A stretch of 36,844 nucleotides of DNA from Bacillota bacterium (GTDB lineage: Bacteria > Bacillota > Negativicutes > Sporomusales > CTSoil-080): contig JAGGAC010000022.1 of NCBI GenBank assembly GCA_017889635.1, positions 1 to 36,844 on the forward strand. Reading direction: 5' to 3'. A program made the translations under genes and the position numbers. Under the pieces are notes generated by a model. It saw only the letters and a list, made by a program, of their open reading frames with translations, made no database searches and was not told where the DNA came from. Position 1 is the stretch's first letter, and each line of letters opens with the position of its first letter. Of this stretch, positions 15,503 to 24,486 are shown one piece after another.

Positions 15503-15841
15503 CCCCAAATTGATCCAACTGAATATTCCATATTAATTAATAATATGGCAGCTTACTTCAGAATAATAATTACCTGCTAACTGCTGAAAAAGATGATTAT
15601 GCGAGATTAGTTCATTTTAGCTCTATTACGCATTCTAAAAACAGCATATTAGGTGCAGAAAATCTCTTAAATTTCAATTGAACCCTTGACCTCTTGAATG
15701 CGAGTCTTAAAACATTGTCTTGTTTACCTTTTTTACAAAAATACAAAACTCCAGCGAGCCCTTATATATCAAGCATTATTAAGTCTCGTTTTTTAATATA
15801 TATGGTAATAAGTATTCAAATTTAACTGTTTTAATCAGTTT
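15503..15841. other. Non-coding stretch within mobile-element relics
   Basis: No gene, strong hairpin or promoter is recognised in this A+T-rich stretch apart from a TATTAATTAATA palindrome near 15531-15542. It separates the recombinase remnant from the tRNA-like attachment footprint. Confidence 0.4.
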
Positions 15842-15886
15842 TTTGTCCCCTAAATCGGTCTTTATGGGACAAATCAGGGGACAAAT
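15842..15886. repeat. Integrase arm-type-like GGGACAAAT repeats
   Basis: GGGACAAAT occurs twice in direct orientation 12 bp apart (15866-15874 and 15878-15886) and once inverted (TTTGTCCCC, 15842-15850). They lie immediately beyond the CCA end of a tRNA-Gly-like half gene. Clustered short repeats in this position resemble arm-type binding sites of tyrosine integrases in attP/attL sites. Confidence 0.4.
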
Positions 15887-15891
15887 TTTTC

Positions 15892-15937
15892 TGGAACGAG
15901 TAACGAGATTCAAACTCGCACCCCACGGCCTGGGAAT
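15892..15937 (-). other. tRNA-Gly(CCC) 3'-half, relic attachment site
   Basis: The minus strand reads from an anticodon-loop-like TTCCCAG (CCC at 15934-15932) through a T-arm GCGAGTTTGAATCTCGT to an acceptor strand ending in CCA (15894-15892). The T-arm and 3' end resemble bacterial tRNA-Gly. The 5' half is missing: no D-arm or matching acceptor strand lies upstream. Integrative elements that target tRNA genes duplicate this anticodon-to-CCA segment, so this is best read as an old att site. Confidence 0.5.
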
Positions 15938-16044
15938 TAAAAAAGAGAATTTATTCCCCATCTACAAGTTCTATTAAGTCGCCATAATCAAAGGTTTTCA
16001 CTTTCTGTAAGTTGTTACTATATAGAATCCAATAAAGAAATACA

Positions 16045-16320
16045 TTAGAAAGAGCAACACAGCCTATCAATAACTTTTTGAGGTGTTTGGTTGAGTTGAG
16101 CAACAAAGGTTTGAATCCTTTGGCGAATTTCATCTACAGAGTGATAAAAAACGTTATAGATACAAGAGCGCTTGAGCCAACCCCAGAATTCTTCAATTAG
16201 ATTAGGATTAGGACTGTAATGTGGCAAAAAGACCCGACTAAGCCTATCATTATTTTTCTCCAAAACGTCTGTAAGAGATTAGCATGATGAATAGCTATTT
16301 TTCGATTATACGAATTGTCA
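16045..16320 (-). pseudogene. IS630-family transposase remnant (frameshifted)
   Basis: The main frame (16263-16045) encodes the C-terminal part of a DDE transposase: RVFLPHYSPNPNLIEEFWGW, with the third catalytic Glu in NLIEE, then NVFYHSVDEIRQ and a family-typical end VIDRLC. Just upstream another frame continues the homologous sequence with IAIHHANLLQTF (16320-16267). One missing T in the run near 16266 breaks the frame between LLQTF and LEKNNDRL. The N-terminal helix-turn-helix and the first catalytic Asp are absent. No inverted terminal repeats are seen. Confidence 0.8.
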
Positions 16321-16366
16321 AGCTAAGTGCAGCAGGCATCGCTGCTCAATAATATAACCATTCAGC

Positions 16367-17152
16367 TTAATAATATCCTAATGTTCCCTGAACTTTTGCT
16401 CTACGCACAAACCACCCGAAACACAACAGCCCCATTAAACAATATATGAAAGACTGAGAAAAAAGAACAATTAAGCTGCCATCTTGCCACAAACCATATA
16501 GAGAGTGCATATTTATTAAATTATCGCGTAATAAAATTACTCCTTGAGTTGTAGGCAATGTTTTTGCAAATAGCGCCAACCATTTAGGAAAACGCTCTAC
16601 CGGAAGCATTGAGCCATTAAGAAAAAGCAGTGCATTTGCTGTTAACCCTGCAAGTTCTCCCACCCGCTTAAAAACTAGCGTTGCACCTGCAATCACAAAA
16701 CCGAAACCAAACAATCCGGCCATAGTAATAATAAAGATGACTAGTCCCTGCCATTGCAGCGAAAGGGTAATATTTAACCCCCATACCATGACCATCGTAA
16801 ATACTAAAATATTTATTGTTGATGTAATTAATGTGGAAAAAGATCGCCCTATTAATATTAGGGATACTGAAACAGGACTCATAAAAATTTGTTCCAACGT
16901 ACCAGCCTGAGCCTCTCCTAATAGATCTCTACACATACTGGAAATAATAATCGAAGAATATAACCATAATGCGTAACCAATAAGAGTATAAGTAAGCTGC
17001 TCCGAACTAAGCTGTCCCCCACCAGTAATAAAACCTATCCCAACAAAAACAAGCCCCATCATTACTAGCTGCAAAAACGTTTCAAATTTATAGTTCCAGG
17101 CAATTAATAATCCTTTATAAGTTTCATTAAGCATGGTTTTTAATATCATCAT
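16367..17152 (-). CDS. ABC-2-type transporter permease
   Basis: The 261-aa protein has six predicted membrane helices, with the ABC-2 family region GEAQAGTLEQIFMSPVSVS after helix 2-3 and SMLPVERFPKWL before the last helices. It forms the membrane part of an exporter with the ATPase encoded immediately upstream, whose end it overlaps by 26 bp. The start at 17152 (ATGATG) is served by AAGGGGAAA. It is the last gene of a six-gene transport operon next to an NRPS cluster, so peptide export or self-protection is plausible; a lipid or polysaccharide substrate cannot be excluded. Confidence 0.9.
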   Translation of the reverse strand: MMILKTMLNETYKGLLIAWNYKFETFLQLVMMGLVFVGIGFITGGGQLSSEQLTYTLIGYALWLYSSIIISSMCRDLLGEAQAGTLEQIFMSPVSVSLILIGRSFSTLITSTINILVFTMVMVWGLNITLSLQWQGLVIFIITMAGLFGFGFVIAGATLVFKRVGELAGLTANALLFLNGSMLPVERFPKWLALFAKTLPTTQGVILLRDNLINMHSLYGLWQDGSLIVLFSQSFIYCLMGLLCFGWFVRRAKVQGTLGYY

Positions 17153-18125
17153 GATTACTATTTCCCCTTTCGTTTTTAACCAGTTTTAAAAACACTTCTT
17201 CTAAATCCGGTTCTAACGGTGATACCGAAATTAAAACCATTCCCTGTTTTCTAATCTGATCAAGCAAACTATATAGCTTGGTTTTGCTACTAATTTTACC
17301 GGTTAATATCGTCACCTCATTTTCCTCTCTTATACTAAAATTACTTAGTTCACCCTCCATGCGGCCATTAAAAACACCACTTAGCTTAATCTGATAATAA
17401 TCCGGTCCAAAAAGCATCAGCAATTTATTGAGATTTTTATCAGCGATTATTTTACCTTTATGCATAATAACTACACGCTCACAAAGCTCTTGTACCACGT
17501 CTAATTGATGCGAAGTTATCAAAACCGTTTTCTTATAATCCTCGGCTAAACGCTTAAGCAACTTCTTCATTATGTCTGTAGCTTCGACATCAAGACCCAG
17601 TGTCGGTTCATCCAAGATAAGAATAGGCGGATCAGCTACCAGTGCACAGGCAATGGCTACTCTTTGCAACATCCCCCGCGAAAAATTTCGTACAATATCA
17701 TTTCGCCTGTCCCAAAGTCCCAATTCTTTTAGAAGCACTTCTCCCCGCTTTATAATGTCTTTCTTCGAACACCCCTTCAAATTGCCAAAGTACATTATAT
17801 TTTGCCAAGCAGTTAACGGCCAATAAATATTTCTTGTTCCCTCTAATACAACTCCAATTTGCTTCATTGCTTTACCCTGCTCCAATGCTACATCACAACC
17901 ATTAAGCAATATTTTGCCAGCCGTTGGCGTTATCAGCCCACACATCATTTTTATTGTCGTGGTTTTACCGGCACCATTCGATCCTAAAAAGCCAAATACC
18001 TCACCCTTACGTACGCAAAGATTAACGTTATCCACTGCTGTAAAATAATTTTTGCCACTTTTACTGTAGATCTTGCTTATATCTTTGATTTCTACAGCCA
18101 TATCCGGCATGTTATTTTGACTCAA
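17127..18125 (-). CDS. ABC transporter ATPase of the ABC-2 exporter
   Basis: The 332-aa protein has an N-terminal nucleotide-binding domain with Walker A GSNGAGKTTT, signature FSRGMLQRVA (FSRGM in place of LSGGQ, common in the DrrA/CcmA-like group), Walker B ILILDEPTLGLD and the H-loop ITSHQ. A C-terminal extension of about 90 residues (after about 235) is typical of drug-export ATPases. The start appears to be TTG at 18125, preceded by GGGGGGAT; the nearest ATG (18110) is too far from that site. It lies 53 bp after the TolC gene and overlaps the permease gene. Confidence 0.95.
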   Translation of the reverse strand: MSQNNMPDMAVEIKDISKIYSKSGKNYFTAVDNVNLCVRKGEVFGFLGSNGAGKTTTIKMMCGLITPTAGKILLNGCDVALEQGKAMKQIGVVLEGTRNIYWPLTAWQNIMYFGNLKGCSKKDIIKRGEVLLKELGLWDRRNDIVRNFSRGMLQRVAIACALVADPPILILDEPTLGLDVEATDIMKKLLKRLAEDYKKTVLITSHQLDVVQELCERVVIMHKGKIIADKNLNKLLMLFGPDYYQIKLSGVFNGRMEGELSNFSIREENEVTILTGKISSKTKLYSLLDQIRKQGMVLISVSPLEPDLEEVFLKLVKNERGNSNHDDIKNHA

Positions 18126-18178
18126 ACTTATCCCCCCGCCATTTAGGATTTTCGTGTATTTCTAGACCACTGCTTAAC

Positions 18179-19516
18179 TTAGTCAATCCCTATTGATTTA
18201 TCCAATTTAGCTTTGCTGCTATTATAATCATACAGTGCCTGATGGTAGTTATTCTTGGCCTTGGCAACTGCTAATTGTGAGTCAATAACAACGAGGTTGG
18301 TATTGACTCCTTCTCTATAACGAATCTCGTTAATTTTAAAAGCTTCTTTAGCTTTGTCTACCGCAGCTTTACTTGTTACAATCCTCTCTTCAGCTGCTTT
18401 CAGACTCAAATAAGCCTGACTTACATCCAAGGCCACTGCCTCACGCGATTGCCTTACTTGTTCCAGTGCTTTATCAACTGAGCTTTCCGCTTCTTTCATT
18501 CTGGCTTTGGTAAGTCCGGAATCGAAGACATTTATTGATGCAGTTAAACTAACCATCCAGTAGTCTTGTTTCGCACCAGGAAATTTATCGTCATTCCAAT
18601 TATTACTGCCATTAAAATTGATCTGAGGCAATTTGCTGCTTTTAGCAACTTTCACTCCGCTCTTGGCAAATCCAACCTTGGCTTCCATTTGCCTGATATC
18701 TGGACGATAATTCAGAGCGTGTTTTAGGCATTCCTCAAGAGAAAGCGGGTATTCTTGATAACTTAGCTCATCTTTCACTTTAATTTCACTGTCAAGCGGT
18801 AATCCAATTACGTTTTTTAGGCTGGCAAGCGCTAAATTGTAGTCGTTCTTGGATTTAATAAGTTCCTGCCGAGCATTCACCACTTCTACCTCTGAGCTAA
18901 GTACATCTGCTTTGTTTACTGTCCCGGCATCAAACTGTGTCTGGACGCTGTTCAAATGTAAAATAAGATTATCCAATGCTTCTTGGTTGACTCGTAACTG
19001 CGCATCAGCCTTTAAAACATTGAAATAAGCGGTTAAAGTATCAAATTTTATCTGTTGCTTGGCTTTTCTAACTTCAAGGTCAGCGACTTGGAGGTTATTA
19101 TTCGCCTGATCACGCTGTCCTTCTAAATTTCCCCCTGTATAAAGAGGTACGCTGACACTAATGGTATTGCCAAAAGACGTGTACGTACCGCCAAAAGCAG
19201 TACTCGATATACCAGCAAGTGAAGTACCAGCAAAATACTTTTCCAAAGTAAAAGTAGGAAGTCCCGTTCTAGTATCCTTATGGGTGTATGTCAGGGTGGG
19301 ACCGAACTTCGCCTTAGCCTCAGAAACACCCCAAACTGAGGTTTCTTTATCAGCTTTTGCTATTTTTACACTAAAGTTATTTTTCAGCGCCAGGCTAACG
19401 CTGTCATTCAAAGATAATTCTATCGGCACCGCAAACGCATCATTACTATTTATCAGCAGCATTACACAACTAAATGCTGCAATCAAAAATCTCAACCGGC
19501 TGATTGATCTTATCAT
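18179..19516 (-). CDS. TolC-family outer-membrane efflux channel
   Basis: The 445-aa protein has a signal peptide (RLRFLIAAFSCVMLLINSND, cleavage likely after AFA at about residue 29) and the internal duplication of the TolC family: long alpha-helical hairpins with YFNVLKADAQLRVNQ in the first repeat and AYLSLKAAEERIVTS in the second, alternating with short strands (NTISVSVPLYTGG and YWMVSLTASINVFDSG). It would form a trimeric channel through the outer membrane, showing the host is a diderm. The ATG follows AAGGAGAG. It stands between an HlyD-type adaptor gene and a second ABC exporter and may serve both. Confidence 0.93.
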   Translation of the reverse strand: MIRSISRLRFLIAAFSCVMLLINSNDAFAVPIELSLNDSVSLALKNNFSVKIAKADKETSVWGVSEAKAKFGPTLTYTHKDTRTGLPTFTLEKYFAGTSLAGISSTAFGGTYTSFGNTISVSVPLYTGGNLEGQRDQANNNLQVADLEVRKAKQQIKFDTLTAYFNVLKADAQLRVNQEALDNLILHLNSVQTQFDAGTVNKADVLSSEVEVVNARQELIKSKNDYNLALASLKNVIGLPLDSEIKVKDELSYQEYPLSLEECLKHALNYRPDIRQMEAKVGFAKSGVKVAKSSKLPQINFNGSNNWNDDKFPGAKQDYWMVSLTASINVFDSGLTKARMKEAESSVDKALEQVRQSREAVALDVSQAYLSLKAAEERIVTSKAAVDKAKEAFKINEIRYREGVNTNLVVIDSQLAVAKAKNNYHQALYDYNSSKAKLDKSIGID

Positions 19517-19548
19517 GCTATACTCTCCTTAAAAAATTATCCGACAAT

Positions 19549-20436
19549 CTACTTCAACGGCGTAATAGCGATTTGCGCCGTCATATTCCAAAGCAGCCGT
19601 CCATCCCACGCTTCTGGAGTAATAATTACAGTATAGGTGATATCACCCCGTTTCTTCTCCCCATAGTGGCGAATAAACTTCACCCTACCAGCAATCTCCA
19701 GGTCATTTATGCCGTCAAACGTCAGTTTCACCGGATCGCCCTCCTTGATTTTAGCTACTGACAATTCGGTCAAGTCATCACTTTTCACTTCCCATGCCGA
19801 TTCGTCAGCAATCCGTACCAGCACCTTTCCTATCTCAGCATGCTCACCAACTTTCATATCCAGAAACACAACTGTCCCGTCTATCGGCGCCCTTAGTTCC
19901 GTCTTATCCAATACGTCTTGGGATTCAGACACCTTTTTTTCCCCAGCCGCCAGCTCAGCCTGCGCCTGCACCAACGCAGCTTGCTTTCGCGCTACCTCTG
20001 TCTGAGCTTGTTCGATTTGTTGGCGGGTTGCTGCCCCTGCTTTTTCCAGTCGTTCCTGACGCTTGAGTTCCCGCTCAGCATCCAGCATATTCACTCTAGC
20101 CTGTTCTACAGCTGCTGCCGCCCCAGCTACATTTGAGTGAGCACTTCCAACCCGATTCAGATAATCCTTCTGCACCAGCCGAATAATAGGTTGTCCAGCT
20201 TTTACCTTATCCCCTTCTTTAACCAATACTTCGCCAATCGTTCCATCCACCGGCATAGCTAATTCGACATAGTGTACCGGATATATAATACCTTCAGCCA
20301 ATATCCTCTCATCAGCCTTCACCGCTGGTACATTTCTATTCTCATTTGGACGATTGTTTAACAGCCACCACAAACTTACCATCAGAACAGCAATCAATAT
20401 TAAAATCAACAGCCAATATCGTTTTACAATTGACAT
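19549..20436 (-). CDS. HlyD/MacA-type periplasmic adaptor
   Basis: The 295-aa membrane-fusion protein has an N-terminal anchor helix (about 8-27). A lipoyl-like half ELAMPVDGTIGEVLVKEGDK (about 58-77) is followed by an alpha-helical coiled-coil hairpin (about 95-175, rich in Ala/Glu/Gln) and then the second lipoyl half LRAPIDGTVVFLDMKVGEHA. A beta-barrel domain closes the protein. It links the FtsX-type permease to the TolC channel. The ATG follows AAGGAGAGG; gaps to its neighbours are 24 and 32 bp. Confidence 0.93.
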   Translation of the reverse strand: MSIVKRYWLLILILIAVLMVSLWWLLNNRPNENRNVPAVKADERILAEGIIYPVHYVELAMPVDGTIGEVLVKEGDKVKAGQPIIRLVQKDYLNRVGSAHSNVAGAAAAVEQARVNMLDAERELKRQERLEKAGAATRQQIEQAQTEVARKQAALVQAQAELAAGEKKVSESQDVLDKTELRAPIDGTVVFLDMKVGEHAEIGKVLVRIADESAWEVKSDDLTELSVAKIKEGDPVKLTFDGINDLEIAGRVKFIRHYGEKKRGDITYTVIITPEAWDGRLLWNMTAQIAITPLK

Positions 20437-20460
20437 ATTTTGCCTCTCCTTGTTTAATAT

Positions 20461-22893
20461 TTATTCATAGCTTAATACATCCCGTACGCTCAGCCGAGCA
20501 GCATTCCAAGCCGGCAGTAAACTCGCCATTACCGCTAGCATAGTAGACAACACCAGCCAAATCCCCACCCCCAGGAAGCTAAACGAAAACGTCAGGGGAT
20601 TCTTCAAAAACAGCATCCCCACCTGATAACTTAACATCACCGCTACAGGTACGGCCAAAATCATCCCTGCTGCCCAACTTAATAAGCCAATACAAAGAGC
20701 TTCTACCACAAATACTTTTCCAATATCCAAACTAGAAGCCCCAACAGCTCGCATCACTCCAATTTCCCGTGTCCTCTCTAACACATTAATACCCATCGTA
20801 CCAGCCAATCCTAAAGCCCCCACAACTGCCAGCAACACTGCCATAATAAGTAAAAAAGTAGTGATTATATCAAACTGAGAACGAATAAGTTTTTTCTGTT
20901 CCCAGGTGATAGTCACATTTTTAACTCGCAAACTGTTTTTTTTCAGATGTTCTTCTATACTTCTCCCTAGACTGCTTTGTTCTTTGGCATCTTGATAATC
21001 CGCTACAAGCTGTACCGAACGAGCCCGTCCAGCCTCTTGCACGGCTCCAGCGAGCCACTCGTAAGGAGCGTATACTATTGGTCCTGCCAGAATGCCTTGA
21101 ACAACACCAACTACCGTAAACCTCAGTTTACGGTTTCCCACTATGATAACCGCCGATTCGCCCACCTTTAGCTGCGGGTTGTCTTTAAGCACCTCGGTAT
21201 TCACCACCGCAGCATTCTCATCATCTGGCAATAACCACCGTCCCGCAATAATTTGAGGATTAATCATCTGCGTTTTTACCGGCGGCGCGATAATATACAC
21301 ATTCTTGCTAGCCTCAGTTTCAGACTCCTTCCTCTCATCTGCCAACATTCGACCGGATACTCTGCCCCAACATTCCACCATTTTAACTCCCGGCACTTCT
21401 AATACTGCCTGCTCAATTCGACTAGCCCGATAACTATCGGCAAACTCTATCATTACGTCATAGTGAAAGTAATCCAACGCCTGATCCAACGTTGAGTACA
21501 AAGACGTTCGAACTGAAAACACCGCCATAAATACCGTACCAGCCACAGTCAGCGTCAGCAACGTAAGTGCCAGACGCCCTTTACGTCTAAAGGTGTTACG
21601 AAGTGATAATAATACTGGCCGGGGCAATTTTTTCAGCCGCCCCAGGCCAAAATCAACCATCTTATCTACCCAGCCCTTGGTCCGAATGGCACTGATACCA
21701 TAATCATTAAGTGCCTCCCTAACAGTAATGCCTGTTCCACGCCAAACCGGCCCTAAAGCTGCCATTAGAGGTACCAAAACAGCAACCACTGCTTCCAAAA
21801 TCACAACTCTAGGAGGTAACTCCAATCCCCCAGCATCGAAGTTGAACATTTCAGAAATAAAACCAGTCACCGCCTGAGCAGCCAATGCTCCCAGCGGAGC
21901 AGCCACCACCAGTGACAAAATGCCATACGCTCCTACAAGACTCAGATACATACGTAATATTTGATCCCTGCTCGCCCCAATAGATTTCATAATTCCCACC
22001 TGGCGCACCTGTTGGGCTAAAATTGCCGATACCGTGTTTATCAATAAGAATGTTCCCAGCAACAGTGCCAATACTCCAAGCACTGCCAATAACAACAGTA
22101 GAGCATTGATTGCCCCCTGCATTTGATGTTCCCCGGGTTTATTTACCTGCATCCACGACACCTTAGCGCCGCCCTGCTCCAGCTTTTTCCACGACTGCCG
22201 ACCCACATCCTTAATCGTAGTTGTATCATTATCTTTCAGTACAGCAGGCTCGACTACCAAATTTAGTTGGTTTAATTGACGTGACTCGTCCAACTTTTCC
22301 AAAGTATCCATACTGATATAACCATAATAATTACCGCTGAACGAGCTCGGAGTCTGACTAGGATCATACACAACTCCGGTCACCTTTACAGAACGTTTGC
22401 GCCCGGTAGACGTCTCCACTGTAATTCGGTCTCCTTGCTTCACTCCTAATGCGGCTACCGATGACCGTTCTAAAAGTACATCACCGTCCCCCGGAGGCCA
22501 CGCTCCAGATAAATGACGTACCACGTTTACTTTCTGTTTGATATAATCTGGTATTGCAACCAACACCATCTGCCGCCACTGATCATCGCCGGCCCTGATT
22601 CGCAGATTGACATTGCGCCTCCCCTCAGCAGCCTTGATATCCTTCAGACTGCGGATGCTTTCTACTAATTCTTCATCGAAAGGATCTGTAAATAAACTTG
22701 CGTTAGCCGGGGATGCCGCTACAAAACTAATATTCAAATCTCGTTGAAACATTAGATATGAGCTATAAACCATCCCCACCGCAAACACTCCAACAGAGAT
22801 CGAAAGTACCACAAGAAGTGTACGTATCTTGTTGCCCCAAATATCTGACCATACTTTGCGCCAGCGCGGTGACAATCGAACATAATTGTTCAT
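20461..22893 (-). CDS. MacB/FtsX-type ABC transporter permease, 810 aa
   Basis: This large permease has an N-terminal helix (about 18-40), an extracytoplasmic domain of about 220 residues and three helices near 265-370 with the FtsX pattern [19 protein letters not shown] second core begins near 430, with another large extracytoplasmic domain and three C-terminal helices bearing [19 protein letters not shown]. Two FtsX domains in one chain is the arrangement of LolCE/YknZ-like double permeases rather than of single-domain MacB. Its start overlaps the ATPase stop by 4 bp (ATGA). With the adaptor and TolC it would form a mechanotransmission-type exporter. Confidence 0.93.
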   Translation of the reverse strand: MNNYVRLSPRWRKVWSDIWGNKIRTLLVVLSISVGVFAVGMVYSSYLMFQRDLNISFVAASPANASLFTDPFDEELVESIRSLKDIKAAEGRRNVNLRIRAGDDQWRQMVLVAIPDYIKQKVNVVRHLSGAWPPGDGDVLLERSSVAALGVKQGDRITVETSTGRKRSVKVTGVVYDPSQTPSSFSGNYYGYISMDTLEKLDESRQLNQLNLVVEPAVLKDNDTTTIKDVGRQSWKKLEQGGAKVSWMQVNKPGEHQMQGAINALLLLLAVLGVLALLLGTFLLINTVSAILAQQVRQVGIMKSIGASRDQILRMYLSLVGAYGILSLVVAAPLGALAAQAVTGFISEMFNFDAGGLELPPRVVILEAVVAVLVPLMAALGPVWRGTGITVREALNDYGISAIRTKGWVDKMVDFGLGRLKKLPRPVLLSLRNTFRRKGRLALTLLTLTVAGTVFMAVFSVRTSLYSTLDQALDYFHYDVMIEFADSYRASRIEQAVLEVPGVKMVECWGRVSGRMLADERKESETEASKNVYIIAPPVKTQMINPQIIAGRWLLPDDENAAVVNTEVLKDNPQLKVGESAVIIVGNRKLRFTVVGVVQGILAGPIVYAPYEWLAGAVQEAGRARSVQLVADYQDAKEQSSLGRSIEEHLKKNSLRVKNVTITWEQKKLIRSQFDIITTFLLIMAVLLAVVGALGLAGTMGINVLERTREIGVMRAVGASSLDIGKVFVVEALCIGLLSWAAGMILAVPVAVMLSYQVGMLFLKNPLTFSFSFLGVGIWLVLSTMLAVMASLLPAWNAARLSVRDVLSYE

Positions 22894-23645
22894 AACTCCA
22901 CCGTCCCGTAGCCATCTCTAGCAATCCGCCCCTCAGACACCGTCACAATCCGGCTGGCACAGCAGGCTAAATCCTCATCATGGGTAACCATAAGAATAGT
23001 TTTACCACCCTGAGTCAGTTCTCTGAACAGCTCTATGACTGCTTCGGCAGTCCGCGGATCAAGATTACCAGTAGGTTCGTCCGCCACCAAAAGAGGTGGA
23101 TCGTTGGCCAAAGAGCGCGCGATAGCCACCCGCTGCTGCTGACCTCCGGACAGGCTCGCCGGCACTTTATTTGCCTGATCTCCAACCCCCACTAAATTTA
23201 ACAAATCCATAGCCCGATCTGGTCGCTCAGCCCGATCATAAACATTACAAAAATCCATCGGCAACATTACATTCTCTATCACAGTTAACGTCGGCAGCAA
23301 TTGAAAAAATTGAAACACAACCCCTACTGTACGCCCCCTCCAGACGGCTATCTGGTTCTCAGTCAACGTATGCACCGCCGTGCCTGCTACCCACACTTCC
23401 CCCGAAGTCGGCCGGTCTATGCCGGTAACCATATTAATCAAAGTAGACTTGCCATTGCCAGACTTACCTACCACTGCCAAAAACTCACCATTATCTACCA
23501 AAAGATCTATTCCCTTCAGAGCCACAAACTCACCGGCACCAGTCAAATAAACCTTTCGCACATCCGTAAGTTCCACTGCAACCGCATTTGATTTAGACCT
23601 GGGTACATCCGCAGCCGCCAGCCAAGGCAGTAATTTTCCTATCAT
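22890..23645 (-). CDS. ABC transporter ATPase, MacB/LolD type
   Basis: The 251-aa nucleotide-binding protein has Walker [11 protein letters not shown]-loop [14 protein letters not shown], signature [15 protein letters not shown], Walker [13 protein letters not shown] and H-loop VTHD, the canonical pattern of the MacB/LolD group. The N-terminus is extended by about 25 residues. The ATG follows GGGAGG at 8-bp spacing. It is the first gene of the transport operon; a weak promoter (TTGTGG-17 bp-TAAGAT, minus strand) can be drawn in the 60 bp between it and the upstream terminator. Confidence 0.95.
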   Translation of the reverse strand: MIGKLLPWLAAADVPRSKSNAVAVELTDVRKVYLTGAGEFVALKGIDLLVDNGEFLAVVGKSGNGKSTLINMVTGIDRPTSGEVWVAGTAVHTLTENQIAVWRGRTVGVVFQFFQLLPTLTVIENVMLPMDFCNVYDRAERPDRAMDLLNLVGVGDQANKVPASLSGGQQQRVAIARSLANDPPLLVADEPTGNLDPRTAEAVIELFRELTQGGKTILMVTHDEDLACCASRIVTVSEGRIARDGYGTVEL

Positions 23646-23705
23646 TTTATAAACCTCCCATAAAATTCACAGCAACTTTTATCTTATTAATTTGGTAATC
23701 TGACC

Positions 23706-23755
23706 ACAAAAGAAGTAAGCCTGTCGCAATTTTAATGCAGGCTTACTTCTTTTGT
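23706..23755 (-). terminator. Terminator between PPTase and exporter operon
   Basis: An 18-bp perfect stem (23706-23723 with 23738-23755) has a 14-nt loop and a distal arm ending CTTCTTTTGT on the minus strand. It separates the NRPS-DUF362-PPTase transcript from the exporter genes, though read-through is possible. Confidence 0.85.
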
Positions 23756-23787
23756 TTCCATTTCACTTTATGGAAATTTCCTTTTTA

Positions 23788-24465
23788 TCAAACAGGCGGC
23801 AAGCTCATAAACGTATATACATACTGAGCAAACTTCTTGCATCCAACTTCAAAAGTATAACCTTCGCCGTAACCAGCCCTAATATTTGTTAACAACCTTC
23901 CTTCAAATTGCCTGGTAGCCTCATGCCAAATAAGTTCAAACTCTAAATAGCTGATATATTCATTCATTAGTGGAAAAAAAGCTTTAAAGGCGCTCTCTTT
24001 CGCCGAAAATACCATTAACAATCTTTCAAGACTTTGCTCTTTTCTAGCCACTACCCATTCAGCTTCTCGTATCGTACATATCAGCTTTATAATATCCATT
24101 GAAACGGTTTCATCAACCATTTCAACATCTAAACCAATCCCTGCGGCATTTTCTTTGCGTGCTACCGCAGCAAGTGCTATTTCACCAGAGTGACTTATAG
24201 CCCCCACTATCCCCGGAGGCCATATAGGTTCATTATTAGCCCCTTTAAGAATAGGAAATTTATTTATGTCGATTTTGCTTAATGCGCTATGAGCAGCAGA
24301 CCTGCCGATGCAAAATTCACTCCGGCGCTTTTGTACGGCTTTAAGACTAAGAAATTCCAATTCTTCCGGATAAAGCATCTTTTCATCATAATCAGCCGTT
24401 GTTTTCATTGAAAATCCAAAATTATTGTTAAAAGGTGATACGATACCACCCAATCCTTTGCACAT
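23788..24465 (-). CDS. 4'-Phosphopantetheinyl transferase (Sfp/EntD-like)
   Basis: This 225-aa enzyme transfers the 4'-phosphopantetheine arm of coenzyme A to the conserved serine of carrier domains, converting apo- to holo-NRPS. The family motifs are all present: FCIGRSAAHSAL near 50, GAISHSGEIALAAVA near 92, the Mg-binding GLDVE near 114 and FSAKESAFKAFFP near 155. Length and motifs fit the EntD/Npt-like group. The start ATG 24465 follows AAGGGG. It is 21 bp behind the DUF362 gene and in line with the NRPS genes, so its natural substrates are most likely their T domains. Confidence 0.93.
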   Translation of the reverse strand: MCKGLGGIVSPFNNNFGFSMKTTADYDEKMLYPEELEFLSLKAVQKRRSEFCIGRSAAHSALSKIDINKFPILKGANNEPIWPPGIVGAISHSGEIALAAVARKENAAGIGLDVEMVDETVSMDIIKLICTIREAEWVVARKEQSLERLLMVFSAKESAFKAFFPLMNEYISYLEFELIWHEATRQFEGRLLTNIRAGYGEGYTFEVGCKKFAQYVYTFMSLPPV

Positions 24466-24486
24466 CCTTTCATACCCCTTAACCCA

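Noticed and set aside
15892-15960. Complete functional tRNA-Gly gene
   Set aside because: Only the anticodon-to-CCA half is present; no D-arm or 5' acceptor strand lies upstream.
15779-16133. Two short overlapping minus-strand frames
   Set aside because: They run through the tRNA-Gly footprint and the IS630 remnant end, have no family resemblance and no ribosome-binding site.
16320-16366. Terminator after the ABC-2 permease
   Set aside because: GCAGC/GCTGC and AAGCT pairings exist near 16320-16372 but no T-run follows, so no terminator is called.
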